Assembly: GCA_902790215.1 (NCBI GenBank)
Contig: CADAQX010000002.1
Location: 62,001-126,000 of the forward strand
DNA: 64,000 nt
From: an uncultured Bacteroidota bacterium
Lineage (GTDB): Bacteria > Bacteroidota > Bacteroidia > Bacteroidales > P3
Reading direction: 5' to 3'
Position numbers and translations under genes: made by a program. Below are positions 1 to 8,084 of the stretch, one piece after another. The notes beneath the pieces were generated by a model. That model worked only from the letters and a program-made list of their open reading frames with translations. It had not been told where the DNA came from and searched no databases. Numbering within the stretch: the stretch's first letter is position 1; every line of letters starts with the position of its first letter.

Positions 1-277
1 CCATGCTGCTGCCTCCCCCCACGGCCAGAATGGTGTCGCAATGGGCTTGCCGGAAAAGGGAAACCCCCTTGCACACATCCTCGTACAAGGGATTGGAGCC
101 GAAATCGCTGAATACAACATACGGGGTGGAAACCGCCTCTACACGGTGCCGTATATTGAGGAACGGGAAAGACGCGTCGGCAACAAGGAGTAGCTTTCCT
201 GCTCCGATGTCCTTCAGCACGGCATCAAGGTTGTCGATGCCTGTTAGAATGTGTTGTGTCGGGTTCTCGGTTGTCAT
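1..277 (-). CDS. Iron-containing alcohol dehydrogenase, probable phosphonoacetaldehyde reductase (partial, 3' end off the window)
   Basis: Only the first 92 residues are inside the window. The translated N-terminus shows the group III iron-dependent alcohol dehydrogenase layout: a beta strand ending VADASF near residue 35, then AVGGGSSM at residues 85-92, the glycine-serine loop that binds the NAD(P) diphosphate. The start ATG at 277 overlaps the stop of the phosphonopyruvate decarboxylase gene as ATGA, so the two are translationally coupled. Decarboxylation of phosphonopyruvate gives phosphonoacetaldehyde, and Fe-ADHs next to such decarboxylases (PhpC type) reduce it to 2-hydroxyethylphosphonate. 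The substrate is inferred from position only; the metal-binding histidines lie outside the window. An aminotransferase, the alternative route to aminoethylphosphonate, is not seen in the visible part. Confidence 0.8.
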   Translation of the reverse strand, partial: MTTENPTQHILTGIDNLDAVLKDIGAGKLLLVADASFPFLNIRHRVEAVSTPYVVFSDFGSNPLYEDVCKGVSLFRQAHCDTILAVGGGSSM

Positions 278-1401
278 TTGCTCAGAAAATGCATAAAGGC
301 TTCCTTGTTTTCAATGGGCGTGGTTGTCGGCCTTCCCAAGTCTTTCCGGTTGCCCTTCCTCACGTTGATCTCCACCATTGCGGGGCAGGCGGCATCCCTC
401 AGGGTCGTGAGAAGTCCGTCCAGCTCGTTGCGGGACGACACGCTGAATGCGGCTCTGTATCCGCATGCCAGGGCAATGGCGGGAAAGTCAATCAGATGCC
501 CCGCAGTGGGCTGACCGCCCACACTGTCGTGCGCGCCGTTGTTGAAGACAATGTGAATGAAGTTGGCAGGCTTCTGGCTTCCGACAATGGCCAGACCGCC
601 CATGTGCATGATGGCGGCTCCGTCGCCGTCAAAGCAATATATCCTTCGGCTAGGCTGCTGCAGGGCTATGCCCAGCGCGATATGCGATGCGTGACCCATA
701 GACCCCACGGTGAGGAAATCCTTTCCGTGCCCTTGGCCGCTGGCCGCGCGGAATTCAAACAATTCGCGACTAATCATACCGGTGGTACTTACAACGACTG
801 CTTCGGGCTCCACGGCCTGTGCCACAGTTTGGATGGCCTCTTCCCTGCTCATAGGGTAGGTGTCGGGGATGGTGTGCTGCAGCGTGTAGGTGTCGAAAGT
901 GTCTTTCTCCACGACAAGGGCATACACGTCGCCGGTTTCCTTGATGCTGGTCATCGCCTTCTCAATCTGGCGGCGGGCTGTATCTTCCTCTTTGCTGAGC
1001 ACCTCGTAGTTGATGCCCATTGTGTTCAGCAGGCCCGTGGTGATCTTCCCCTGCTTCACATGCTGGGGTTCGTCGTGCACGCCTGGACGGCCCCGCCAGC
1101 CTATCAGCAGCAGCAGGGGGATGTGGTACACCTCGCGGTCGGTCAGCGAAGCCAGCGGGTTGATGGTGTTCCCCTGCCCGGAATTCTGCATATATACGCA
1201 GCCCACTTTGTTAGTCGCCAAATGGTAGCCTGCGGCAAGGGCAACGGCGCCGCCCTCGTTGGCGGCAATGATGTGGCGGCGCGGTTCGATATGGTCTGTG
1301 ATGTATGCACAGACATTTTTCAGCAGCGAGTCGGGCACGCCGGTATAGAATTCAACGCCCCATGAGGCAAGCGTGTCAATAAAGAACTTGGGAGAGAGCA
1401 T
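274..1401 (-). CDS. aepY: Phosphonopyruvate decarboxylase
   Basis: A 375-residue thiamine diphosphate enzyme that converts 3-phosphonopyruvate to phosphonoacetaldehyde and CO2, the irreversible step that pulls phosphonate synthesis forward. The Pyr domain is N-terminal, with the activating glutamate in ANEGGA (residues 47-52). The PP domain is C-terminal, with the ThDP/Mg motif GDG at 259-261 ending in NN at 287-288. Length fits the Ppd/AepY family. It lies downstream of the PEP mutase gene on the same strand, but an array of word repeats occupies the 140 bp between them. Its stop overlaps the next start as ATGA. A sulfopyruvate decarboxylase reading is possible from sequence alone, but the neighbouring PEP mutase makes Ppd far more likely. 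Confidence 0.93.
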   Translation of the reverse strand: MLSPKFFIDTLASWGVEFYTGVPDSLLKNVCAYITDHIEPRRHIIAANEGGAVALAAGYHLATNKVGCVYMQNSGQGNTINPLASLTDREVYHIPLLLLIGWRGRPGVHDEPQHVKQGKITTGLLNTMGINYEVLSKEEDTARRQIEKAMTSIKETGDVYALVVEKDTFDTYTLQHTIPDTYPMSREEAIQTVAQAVEPEAVVVSTTGMISRELFEFRAASGQGHGKDFLTVGSMGHASHIALGIALQQPSRRIYCFDGDGAAIMHMGGLAIVGSQKPANFIHIVFNNGAHDSVGGQPTAGHLIDFPAIALACGYRAAFSVSSRNELDGLLTTLRDAACPAMVEINVRKGNRKDLGRPTTTPIENKEAFMHFLSK

Positions 1402-1404
1402 GGC

Positions 1405-1541
1405 TTTTAATATTGCTTGATTGTCTGATTGTTTGATTGCTTGAGTAATTCTGATTGCGTTAATGTGTTAATTCGTAAATTCGTGAGTCTTTGATGCACC
1501 AAGGACTCACACATTAACACATTCACGCATTAACACATTTT
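1405..1541 (-). repeat. Word array W1 between aepX and aepY
   Basis: Type III words (GCTTGATTGTCTGATTGTTTG) then GTTAATGTGTTAATTCGTAAATTCGTGAGTC facing GACTCACACATTAACACATTCACGC around TTTGATGCACCAAG. It occupies the only gap inside the phosphonate operon and could attenuate the downstream genes. Confidence 0.85.
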
Positions 1542-2855
1542 TCAATTCTTTTTAGTTCCTGGTATCAGTTCCAATATTTCCTTGATGGGCATGCAGTAGT
1601 CGTTTGATGCCTCGAGGCTGCGGCCGTGTGCCAGGATAGACTTGGCGCAGCCCAGCATGGCGGGGTAGGCGCTCCGCAGCATGTGGTTGGCATATATGAC
1701 CACGTTGATTCCCCACGAGGCCAGCTCCTCCTCGGTAAACTGGTTGTATGTGGTGGGGACGGCCACGATGGGAGTGCCTTGGTTCTTCTGCCGGAATGCC
1801 TCGCAGAAAGCCTTGATGTCCATGCCGTCCTTGTTCTTGCTGTGAATCATGATGGCGTCGGCTCCGGCGGCCACATAGGCATAGGCCCTCTCCAGCGCGT
1901 CCGACACAGGCTTCCCCGCTATCAGCGACTCGATGCGGGCTATCACCATAAAGTCCTCCGTGATCTGGGCGTTCTTCCCCGCCTTGATCTTGTTGCAGAA
2001 ATTCTCAATGGTGTCCTGCGTCTGCACGGCATCGGTGCCGAAAAGCGAATTCTGTTTCAGGCCGACCTTGTCCTCTATAATCACGGCCGAGACACCGAGC
2101 CTCTCGAGCGTGCGCACAGTGAATACAAAATGCTCCATCTTCCCGCCCGTGTCCCCGTCGAAAATGATGGGCTTGGTCGTCACCTCCAGCTCGTCGTTCA
2201 AGTCGTGCAGACGGGTCGTGATGTCTACAGCCTCGATGTCGGGCTTCCCCTTGCTCGTGGAGTCCGTGAGCGAGCTTGCCCACATGCCGTCAAATTCCTG
2301 CTTAATGCCGTTCACCTCCACGCTCGTGTTCTCGATAATCAGGCCTGTCAAACCGTTGTGCGATTCCAGGATGCGGACAATCTTCTTGGCACCGATAAGG
2401 CGGCGGAGCCTTTTCAGCCTTATCTCGGGTGTGGTGCCGATCTCCTTCAGGCGTTGGTTCATGGCCGTGGAGGAAATGCCCTGCGTGTAGGGGATGTCGA
2501 TGACCTTCCCGCCCCATTCCGCCATCGCCTCAATGATGCGCTGGCGGGTCTTCTGCTGCACACCCTCCTTCCAGTCGTCCCCATGCACCACATAGTCGGG
2601 CTTCAGTTCCCGTAGGTTGGGCACATAGTCCAGTGTGGTCTGGGGCACCACCCTGTCCACACCCTTGATGTTGGCCACAATCTCGGCGCGTTGCTCATAG
2701 TTCAGATAGGGCAGCCGCTTGTAGCTGGCTATGGCGGCGTCGGTCAGCACGCCCACCGTGACGGAACCCAGCTTGCACGCCTCCTTGATAATGTTCAGGT
2801 GGCCCGGATGAATCATATCGGCGCTCATCCCCACATATACTGTTTTTTTCTCCAT
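1542..2855 (-). CDS. aepX: Phosphoenolpyruvate mutase with N-terminal cytidylyltransferase domain
   Basis: A 437-residue protein starting phosphonate biosynthesis by rearranging phosphoenolpyruvate to phosphonopyruvate, making the C-P bond. Residues 1-135 are a nucleotidyltransferase of the CTP:glycerol-3-P/choline-P type, with HPGH at 16-19 and a QGISST motif at 125-130. Residues 150-437 are the mutase barrel, with the mutase hallmark [10 protein letters not shown] at 261-270 and the metal-site region FDGDTGG at 232-238. The frame extends 45 bp upstream, but the ATG at 2855 puts the conserved strand [11 protein letters not shown] at the N-terminus and is preferred. The fused domain suggests that the phosphonate product is activated with CMP for transfer to a surface glycan, as in Bacteroides-type AepX. 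That last step is inference. Confidence 0.94.
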   Translation of the reverse strand: MEKKTVYVGMSADMIHPGHLNIIKEACKLGSVTVGVLTDAAIASYKRLPYLNYEQRAEIVANIKGVDRVVPQTTLDYVPNLRELKPDYVVHGDDWKEGVQQKTRQRIIEAMAEWGGKVIDIPYTQGISSTAMNQRLKEIGTTPEIRLKRLRRLIGAKKIVRILESHNGLTGLIIENTSVEVNGIKQEFDGMWASSLTDSTSKGKPDIEAVDITTRLHDLNDELEVTTKPIIFDGDTGGKMEHFVFTVRTLERLGVSAVIIEDKVGLKQNSLFGTDAVQTQDTIENFCNKIKAGKNAQITEDFMVIARIESLIAGKPVSDALERAYAYVAAGADAIMIHSKNKDGMDIKAFCEAFRQKNQGTPIVAVPTTYNQFTEEELASWGINVVIYANHMLRSAYPAMLGCAKSILAHGRSLEASNDYCMPIKEILELIPGTKKN

Positions 2856-2901
2856 GTCAATTCTAGTGTTAAGTGTTGCATATTGTCTGTCGAGAGACAT
2901 A

Positions 2902-2917
2902 GAGCCCCTGCGGGCTC
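2902..2917 (-). promoter_or_regulatory. Short GC-rich hairpin in the aepX leader
   Basis: A perfect 6-bp inverted repeat GAGCCC/GGGCTC with a 4-nt loop lies about 50 bases upstream of the aepX start, inside the roughly 120-nt leader predicted from the upstream -7 box. It could attenuate or stabilise the message. I do not recognise a riboswitch here. Confidence 0.35.
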
Positions 2918-2978
2918 GCCTTGCATATCGTTATCCAACAGGGTATTCCCCGTTCACTATGCCGAGTCTCTCACAATG

Positions 2979-2986
2979 CAAATATA
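2979..2986 (-). promoter_or_regulatory. Bacteroidota -7 box (TATATTTG) for aepX
   Basis: Reading the minus strand, TATATTTG matches the TAnnTTTG consensus and faces the phosphonate operon, predicting a leader of about 120 nt. No convincing -33 TTTG is seen. Confidence 0.6.
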
Positions 2987-2993
2987 CGATTTT

Positions 2994-3024
2994 TTTGTTA
3001 TATGGAAAATAATTGCTAATTTTG
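2994..3024 (+). promoter_or_regulatory. Complete Bacteroidota promoter, probably leaderless, for the T9SS type B protein
   Basis: TTTG (2994-2997), a 19-bp spacer, then TAATTTTG (3017-3024) match the -33/-7 consensus in both boxes and in spacing. The expected transcription start falls 4-5 bases after the last G, that is at or next to the ATG at 3029, so the transcript would be nearly leaderless. Confidence 0.7.
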
Positions 3025-3028
3025 CAGC

Positions 3029-5266
3029 ATGAAAAAGTTGCAACTATTCCTTCTTATTCTAACTCTAGCGTCCTTGTCCCACCCGTCGGCTGCCCAGGTG
3101 CAGAACACCATGGGGACAGACTTCTGGGTCGCCTTTATGGACAATATCGACACCACCCAGCATGGACAGACACTGAGCATGTTCGCCACCTCCTTCAACA
3201 CCTGTGTGGCCACCGTCACCAATCCCAATACCGGGTGGAGCCAGTCCTTCACCGTCAACCCCTCGACAACAAACAGGATTTACATCCCCCTCTCTCAGGC
3301 CTACACCACCACGTCCGGACAGGTGACCAACACAGGCCTGCACGTGACCTCCACCGACACCATCTCCCTTTACACCATCACGCAGGGATACCCCAACCTC
3401 GACTATGCCAACATCCTGCCCACCGCCATGCTGCGCTCAGACTACATGGTGCAGACCTACCCCGCCGACCGCTACAGCAGCGAATTCTCCATAGTGGCCG
3501 CCGAGGACAGCGTCACCGTGACCATCGTGCTCAACGGCAATACCATAGACGGCCACTACTCCGGCCAGGCCTACAACGTGCTCATCCCTCATGCCGGACA
3601 AGTGTACCAGGTGGAGAGCACCCGTCCGGGTGATTTGTCGGGCACACGTATCATGGCTGCTGACAACAAGAAGATTGCTGTCTTCAATGGAGATGTGTGT
3701 GTATATATTCCCAATTATACAACAGGACCCAGCTGTGACCATGTCGTCGAACAGGCCATGCCCACTGTATTTTGGGGGCGGGATTTCATTGTGGCTGCAT
3801 CGCAAGGCATTCGTCGCGACTATGTGCGTGTGACTTCGCTCAACAACAACTGCGATGTGACGTTAAACGGAACGGTGGTGGCACACCTGAACAGTGCAAA
3901 CTCATATGAATACCAGATGTCTTCCACCACATCGGTTGACCATATTGAGACATCTGGCCCCGCCGTGGTCTACATCTACTTCCCCAGCCTCAACGGCACT
4001 GGCGACGGCGACCCCTCCATGACAACCATCACACCCATAGAGCAAAAACTCCACGGTATCCAGTTCCCGACGATTTCCACTACCAACGTCACCGCCCATT
4101 GGATAAACCTTGTTTGTGAAACATCCACCGTGCCGTTTATACGGCTCGACGGTAATAATGTGTCTTCACAGTTCCACCCGATTGCCAATGCACCCGGTTA
4201 TTCATATATGAGAGGCTCCTTGTCCGTTGGAACACACAATGTCCAAGATATTGGTGGCACAGGTTTTATTGCCTATATGTATGGGTTTGGCCAACGTGTA
4301 AGCTATGGCTACACACTGGGCTATGCCGGACGCAATCTTGTCAACCCCGAGGCAAGGCTGCTGGTCAAGGGACAGGATGCTGCATCCTATCCCGAAGGCT
4401 TCAATACATGTGTTGGTAAAAGCATACGGTTTGAAGCAATGTCCGATGGCGATATTGTCAACACACTGTGGTCTTTTGGCGACGGAGAGTTTGCAACCGA
4501 CAATCCCAAATATCATGCCTACTCGGATGTTGGCGATTATGAAGCTTGCGTAGAGATTATCCATCGCTGCTCTTCCCATGATACGGTGTTGTTCTATGAT
4601 ACATTGTGCACGGTAATCCATGTCTACCCGAACTATTGGACGGAGCGTTTCGACACCTGCGTCCAGCCAAACCTCCCTGTCAACTATCACGGCGACCTGC
4701 TCTATTCCGACGTACTGGGCGACACCGTCAACTACAGCTCAGCCTACGGCTGCGACAGCGTGGAAATCTATCACCTCAAAGTGTGGTACAACGACACCTT
4801 GCGTTTCGACACCATCGTATGCGACACACTCCTCCCGTTCCTTTGGCACGGAGAACGCTTCACACACGACAGCGTGGTAACCCACCGCCACACCAACTGC
4901 CACGGGGCCGACAGCATAGTCGTGCTGACCTTCAACACCGTGCACTGCCCTCGCCCCGTCGTGCCTCCTGTCCCCAGAGAGGACACCACCCTGCTCTGGA
5001 TCCCCAACGTGTTCACCCCCGGCCGATCTGACAACAATGTCTTTAAGATATTCTCCAACGACATAGTCGAAGCAACAGTAAAAATCTTCGACCGCTGGGG
5101 AGGCCTGATAACCAAATTCGACGGCCTGACCCAGTCGTGGGATGGCACAACCGACAGCGGACATCCCTGCCCGCAAGGGGCATACGTCTATAAAATTGAC
5201 TATCGGACCCGTTTTGCCTCGACAGAACAACACACGGCAACGGGAACAGTGACCCTGTTAAGGTAG
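3029..5266 (+). CDS. T9SS type B secreted surface protein with IgGFc-binding-like region and PKD domain
   Basis: A 745-residue protein. The signal peptide (about residues 1-22) ends ...SAAQ. Residues 25-430 resemble the IgGFc_binding-type N-terminal domain (starts GTDFWVAFMDN). A PKD fold around 465-515 carries WSFGDGEFATDNP. A cysteine-containing linker with repeated DT motifs follows, and the last ~85 residues are a gliding-motility-associated C-terminal domain (WIPNVFTPGRSDNN, IFDRWGG, WDG, GAYVYKI), the type B sorting signal of the type IX system. It is therefore exported and probably attached to the cell surface as an adhesin-like protein; ligand unknown. Codon use alternates between strongly C-ending blocks (3.03-3.62, 3.95-4.07 and 4.62-5.27 kb) and mixed blocks, which suggests mosaic history. 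The gene stands alone, divergent from aepX. Confidence 0.85.
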   Translation: MKKLQLFLLILTLASLSHPSAAQVQNTMGTDFWVAFMDNIDTTQHGQTLSMFATSFNTCVATVTNPNTGWSQSFTVNPSTTNRIYIPLSQAYTTTSGQVTNTGLHVTSTDTISLYTITQGYPNLDYANILPTAMLRSDYMVQTYPADRYSSEFSIVAAEDSVTVTIVLNGNTIDGHYSGQAYNVLIPHAGQVYQVESTRPGDLSGTRIMAADNKKIAVFNGDVCVYIPNYTTGPSCDHVVEQAMPTVFWGRDFIVAASQGIRRDYVRVTSLNNNCDVTLNGTVVAHLNSANSYEYQMSSTTSVDHIETSGPAVVYIYFPSLNGTGDGDPSMTTITPIEQKLHGIQFPTISTTNVTAHWINLVCETSTVPFIRLDGNNVSSQFHPIANAPGYSYMRGSLSVGTHNVQDIGGTGFIAYMYGFGQRVSYGYTLGYAGRNLVNPEARLLVKGQDAASYPEGFNTCVGKSIRFEAMSDGDIVNTLWSFGDGEFATDNPKYHAYSDVGDYEACVEIIHRCSSHDTVLFYDTLCTVIHVYPNYWTERFDTCVQPNLPVNYHGDLLYSDVLGDTVNYSSAYGCDSVEIYHLKVWYNDTLRFDTIVCDTLLPFLWHGERFTHDSVVTHRHTNCHGADSIVVLTFNTVHCPRPVVPPVPREDTTLLWIPNVFTPGRSDNNVFKIFSNDIVEATVKIFDRWGGLITKFDGLTQSWDGTTDSGHPCPQGAYVYKIDYRTRFASTEQHTATGTVTLLR

Positions 5267-5267
5267 T

Positions 5268-5360
5268 ATGTTGAGTGATTGCTTGAATGCTTGATTGTGT
5301 TAATGCTTGAGTGAAAAACACTCAGACAATCAAACACTCAGACAATCAAGCAATCATATT
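5268..5360 (+). repeat. Word array W2 between convergent genes
   Basis: TGATTGCTTGAATGCTTGATTG and TGCTTGAGTG, centre AAAAA, then CACTCAGACAATCAAACACTCAGACAATCAAGC. Long inverted arms between two 3' ends, so a bidirectional terminator is likely. Confidence 0.85.
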
Positions 5361-6040
5361 AAATCTTCTTTAAAGGTGATCTTGCGGTTCTGCTCTTCGC
5401 CGGGGACGATTACTATCTTGGTGCCGGGGAGGTATTGGCGCACTACTCCGCAGTCGTCTGTGGCGTGGAATTGGGGGTCTTGCAGGGCGCGTTGGTAGGC
5501 GTCGCGAATCAAGGGCAGGCGGAAGGCCTGCGGGGTCTGTGCTCGCCACATGGTCTTCCGGTCCGGTATGCGGGCGATAAACTTGCTCAGCTGCGGGTCG
5601 AAGTCCTGCCGCACCTCCCATACCGTGTCGGTGGAGGGGATGCCCACGGCCACCGCCTCGTGGTGCTTGAGTGCTTCGACCGTGCGGGCTATCACCTCCT
5701 GGCTCACCCATGGGCGTGCCGCGTCGTGCAGCAGCAGGTTGGTGTCGTCGGGATAGTCGAGATAGGCCACTATGGCATTTAGACTCGACATGTAGCGCTC
5801 GTTGCCGCCCTCAAGAATCTTCTTCACTTTTTTCCAGCCATTCTGTGCCGTCACTTCCTGCATGTGGCCAATCCAGTCGGGGTGCATCACCACGGCAATT
5901 TCGTCAATGCCGGGCGCAGCATCGAATGCGTCGATACAGCGTTCTATCACAGTCCGACCATCGACCTCGATAAATTGTTTGGGCTTGTCAGCACCAAGGC
6001 GCGAACCTGTGCCGCCCGCCAGTACAACTGCAATATTCAT
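5354..6040 (-). CDS. IspD/TarI-family cytidylyltransferase
   Basis: A 228-residue CTP-dependent nucleotidyltransferase. The N-terminus MNIAVVLAGGTGSRLG is the nucleotide-binding loop, followed by KPKQFIEVDG (residues 23-32) with the conserved lysines. A central HDAARPWVS (about 103-111) is the IspD/TarI substrate signature. The family includes IspD (methylerythritol-4-P), TarI (ribitol-5-P) and CMP-phosphonate synthases, and sequence alone does not settle the substrate. The close distance to a phosphonate operon makes a role in CMP-activation for a surface polymer attractive, but the T9SS gene and two word arrays separate them. The 3' end abuts an array that lies between it and the convergent gene. 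Confidence 0.8.
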   Translation of the reverse strand: MNIAVVLAGGTGSRLGADKPKQFIEVDGRTVIERCIDAFDAAPGIDEIAVVMHPDWIGHMQEVTAQNGWKKVKKILEGGNERYMSSLNAIVAYLDYPDDTNLLLHDAARPWVSQEVIARTVEALKHHEAVAVGIPSTDTVWEVRQDFDPQLSKFIARIPDRKTMWRAQTPQAFRLPLIRDAYQRALQDPQFHATDDCGVVRQYLPGTKIVIVPGEEQNRKITFKEDLI

Positions 6041-6042
6041 AG

Positions 6043-6123
6043 TCTTGAATGCTTGATTGTCTGAATGCTTGATTGTTTGAGTGATTTGACCGCGTCAGCA
6101 ACTTTCAATTTTCAATTTTCATC
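6043..6123 (-). repeat. Word array W3, chimeric type III and type I
   Basis: CTTGAATGCTTGATTGTCTGAATGCTTGATTG words, core TTTGAGTGATTTGACCGCGT, then GCAACTTTCAATTTTCAATTTTC type I words. The centre is the reverse complement of that in W18. Confidence 0.85.
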
Positions 6124-6907
6124 AATCCACCTCCTGCACCAGGCGCACCGACATGCCGGTGGCGCGGCTGGCCGATTTGGCCTGTGGCAGATAGGGGTCG
6201 ACAAGCAGGTAGACGGCTTCGTCGCCCTTTTTGGTGTTATTTGACGAGGTCCAGTAGTGGCAGGCGTTGGCAGAACCCGCCGCCTCGGTGCCCATGCGCT
6301 TGCTCTCGGCAGGCAGGAACACCGCGCCGGCAGCCTCAAGGCGTGCCCATTTCTCCTCGTTATAGACATTTGTCTTGTCCTCCTTGGGACCCGTGAGCAT
6401 ATAGATGCCCTTGGGGCATTTCCATTCGTCTGGCAGCAGCACCATGCCGTAGCGGCCGCACACGTAGGCCAGGGCATACAGCCTCCGGGCGCGCGGGCGC
6501 TTGCTGAGCAGATAGGTCCACTCTTCTACCGACAGGGCGCGCCACTGCTTGCCGTCGCCCGTGGGCAGGGCGCAGAAGATGCCCCATTCGGTGTACTTGT
6601 AGTCGCTTCCCAAGGTGGAGAAACCCGTGGGGTTGTCGCCCGTGCCCCAGCCGAAGAGGTCTATCCAGCCTTTGTAGCGCGGCGACGCGAAATAGTCCTG
6701 CCATCCCAGCACGTCGGTCTGCACGTCGGCAAAACGCCACAGGCGCGTCGAGGGCTGGTACTGCAGGTTGCCCTGCGAGAAGCGCACTTTCGTCGTCGGA
6801 CTTACCGAAAAGACTCCGTTGCATTTGCCTATCGAGTCGGTTGCAATGGTTTGTGCCGTCAGGGGCACACTGGCTGCCATCAGCAGCATGAGGAGGATTT
6901 TTTTCAT
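6122..6907 (-). CDS. Secreted protein with FGE/paralogous-surface-type domain
   Basis: A 261-residue protein with a clear signal peptide (MKKILLMLLMAASVPLTAQ) and no lipobox cysteine. After a short linker comes a domain with FSQGNLQYQP, WRFADVQ and WGTGDNP, then EEWTYLLSKR and a C-terminal part (HYWTSSN..., VRLVQEVD). This arrangement recalls Bacteroidales surface proteins distantly related to formylglycine-generating/Fib_succ_major domains. No enzymatic residues can be assigned. A longer frame reaching 7192 overlaps the upstream membrane gene and has no coding character, so the ATG at 6907 is chosen. It follows the membrane protein gene by 5 bp, an operon. Confidence 0.7.
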   Translation of the reverse strand: MKKILLMLLMAASVPLTAQTIATDSIGKCNGVFSVSPTTKVRFSQGNLQYQPSTRLWRFADVQTDVLGWQDYFASPRYKGWIDLFGWGTGDNPTGFSTLGSDYKYTEWGIFCALPTGDGKQWRALSVEEWTYLLSKRPRARRLYALAYVCGRYGMVLLPDEWKCPKGIYMLTGPKEDKTNVYNEEKWARLEAAGAVFLPAESKRMGTEAAGSANACHYWTSSNNTKKGDEAVYLLVDPYLPQAKSASRATGMSVRLVQEVD

Positions 6908-6912
6908 CAGTG

Positions 6913-7470
6913 TTATCTTTTTCGGGTCAATAGGAGGGCGTAGAGTCCGGCGGCGGCAACCATCACGACGGCCTGGGTCAGCAGCGGGGTGCCGACCAGT
7001 GCGGCGGAAGGCAGCAGCAGGGCTTTCAGCAAGTAATAGACGATTTTGCCGCACAGCATGGCACTCAGCATCATACCCGTGTAAGCGGCGAACCGTTTGA
7101 CGGCGGGTTGGCCGGGCGACATGAGGTAGCCCCAATACCGTTCCATCGCGGAGGCCACAGCCACCACAGTCAGCATCTCGGCTGCCATGCACAGGGCCTT
7201 GGCGGGTGCGGGCATGCCCACGGCAAGCATCGATACCACCGGCAGCATCACGGCCAGCAGCAGGGCGTTGCGGCTGGAAATCAGCCCGGACTCCGGGTCG
7301 CGCACCGCCGCCATGCCGCCCAGCAGCACCAGCATCATGGGGTTGAGGCGGTAGAGGGGCAGCGCCGTAAGGTGCGAAAGGGTGGGAATCAGGCAGGCCG
7401 CGCCCACCAGCACGGCGTCAATCAGGGCAACGCGTGCCACATTCTTTTTCTTGACAAGAGCAGTAGTCAT
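6913..7470 (-). CDS. Multi-pass membrane protein, size and topology like an ECF transporter S component
   Basis: A 185-residue, strongly hydrophobic protein with about five or six membrane segments and basic ends (VKKKN near the N-terminus, LLTRKR at the C-terminus). I do not recognise a signature. Length, helix count and the small-residue-rich helices resemble substrate-binding S components or other small Bacteroidota integral membrane proteins, but no ABC partner is adjacent. It is transcribed with the secreted protein downstream (5-bp gap) from a -7 box about 65 nt upstream. Confidence 0.6.
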   Translation of the reverse strand: MTTALVKKKNVARVALIDAVLVGAACLIPTLSHLTALPLYRLNPMMLVLLGGMAAVRDPESGLISSRNALLLAVMLPVVSMLAVGMPAPAKALCMAAEMLTVVAVASAMERYWGYLMSPGQPAVKRFAAYTGMMLSAMLCGKIVYYLLKALLLPSAALVGTPLLTQAVVMVAAAGLYALLLTRKR

Positions 7471-7539
7471 ATTGAAAGTATTTAGTTTTCAGCACACTCG
7501 ATAGTCCCGCAGCGCATTGCCGCCTGCGAGAACAAAATG

Positions 7540-7547
7540 CAAAGATA
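7540..7547 (-). promoter_or_regulatory. -7 box (TATCTTTG) for the membrane protein/secreted protein pair
   Basis: TATCTTTG on the minus strand, with a predicted leader of about 65 nt to the ATG at 7470. Confidence 0.6.
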
Positions 7548-7718
7548 CGAAGAAAAATCAAAAAAAAGAACTAAAAAACATCAGTTGCGCCAAAATCCCC
7601 GCACCATGTGGCTGGCCAAACAGCCGGAACAACCTGTGTATGGTGAAGAAGGACATCCGGTGAATGCCCTACTATAGCAAAGCGGGGAAAAAAAACCATT
7701 TAAAGGATCGCGACATTT

Positions 7719-7967
7719 GCTGTTTCGCGCGGAATTTACTTTTTATTCTGCGAGGGATTACGCCATCTTTCGCCACCTTTCGTCAGCGTTCCGATAGTGT
7801 CGTATAATTGTTCCCAACGTTCCTCTGCGAGCCTTCCGGATTCGATGTTGCGTCGTTCTTTATCTTATCGTTTTTCGATATGTTTCCCTCATTTCTCCCT
7901 TTGTGAAACGGACAAAAAAGGGAAAACGATCGAATAACGAGCGAATAAATGACGACGCTTGATGGTT
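7719..7967 (+). repeat. Dispersed ~240-bp noncoding element, copy A
   Basis: Starts near TTTCGCGCGGAA and ends at ATGACGACGCTTGATGGTT. Copies B (31140-31388, same strand) and C (50473-50712, opposite strand) share the ends and the block from CGTTCTTT through the hairpin CCCTTTGTGAAACGG...AAGGG to CGATCGAATAA. The middle, with short CGTTCC/TACGCCACC-like repeats, is variable. It has no ORF and no transposase. MITE-like or structured-RNA character is possible; the class is unknown to me. Confidence 0.85.
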
Positions 7968-8076
7968 GCATCAACGACTGAATATATTTGCCAAACTTTA
8001 GATTCGTTATATTGAGCGCGTATCATTGACACTTTTATTTTGGGATTATTTTGTAGCGGGATTGAAGTTTTTTTTA

Positions 8077-8084
8077 TATCTTTG
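8077..8084 (+). promoter_or_regulatory. -7 box (TATCTTTG) for the AsmA-like gene
   Basis: TATCTTTG with TTTG at 8050-8053 upstream (spacer 23 bp, slightly long). The start ATG at 8109 is about 20 nt downstream of the expected transcription start. Confidence 0.6.

Noticed and set aside
1405..1541. Possible CRISPR array or VNTR locus at the word arrays
   Set aside because: Words are 7-18 bp with no unique spacers of constant length, arms are inverted, and no cas genes are present.
2856..2900. Longer aepX start at 2900
   Set aside because: Adds 15 residues before the conserved first strand of the cytidylyltransferase domain; the start at 2855 fits the family.
2901..3028. Riboswitch in the aepX leader
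   Set aside because: Only a 6-bp hairpin is evident; nothing matches a riboswitch I know.
6908..7192. Longer N-terminus for the secreted protein at 6122-6907
   Set aside because: The extension lies inside the membrane protein gene in another frame and is Arg-rich without a signal; the internal ATG gives a perfect signal peptide.
7783..7974. Small ORFs inside dispersed element copy A
   Set aside because: The frames are broken or different in copies B and C.
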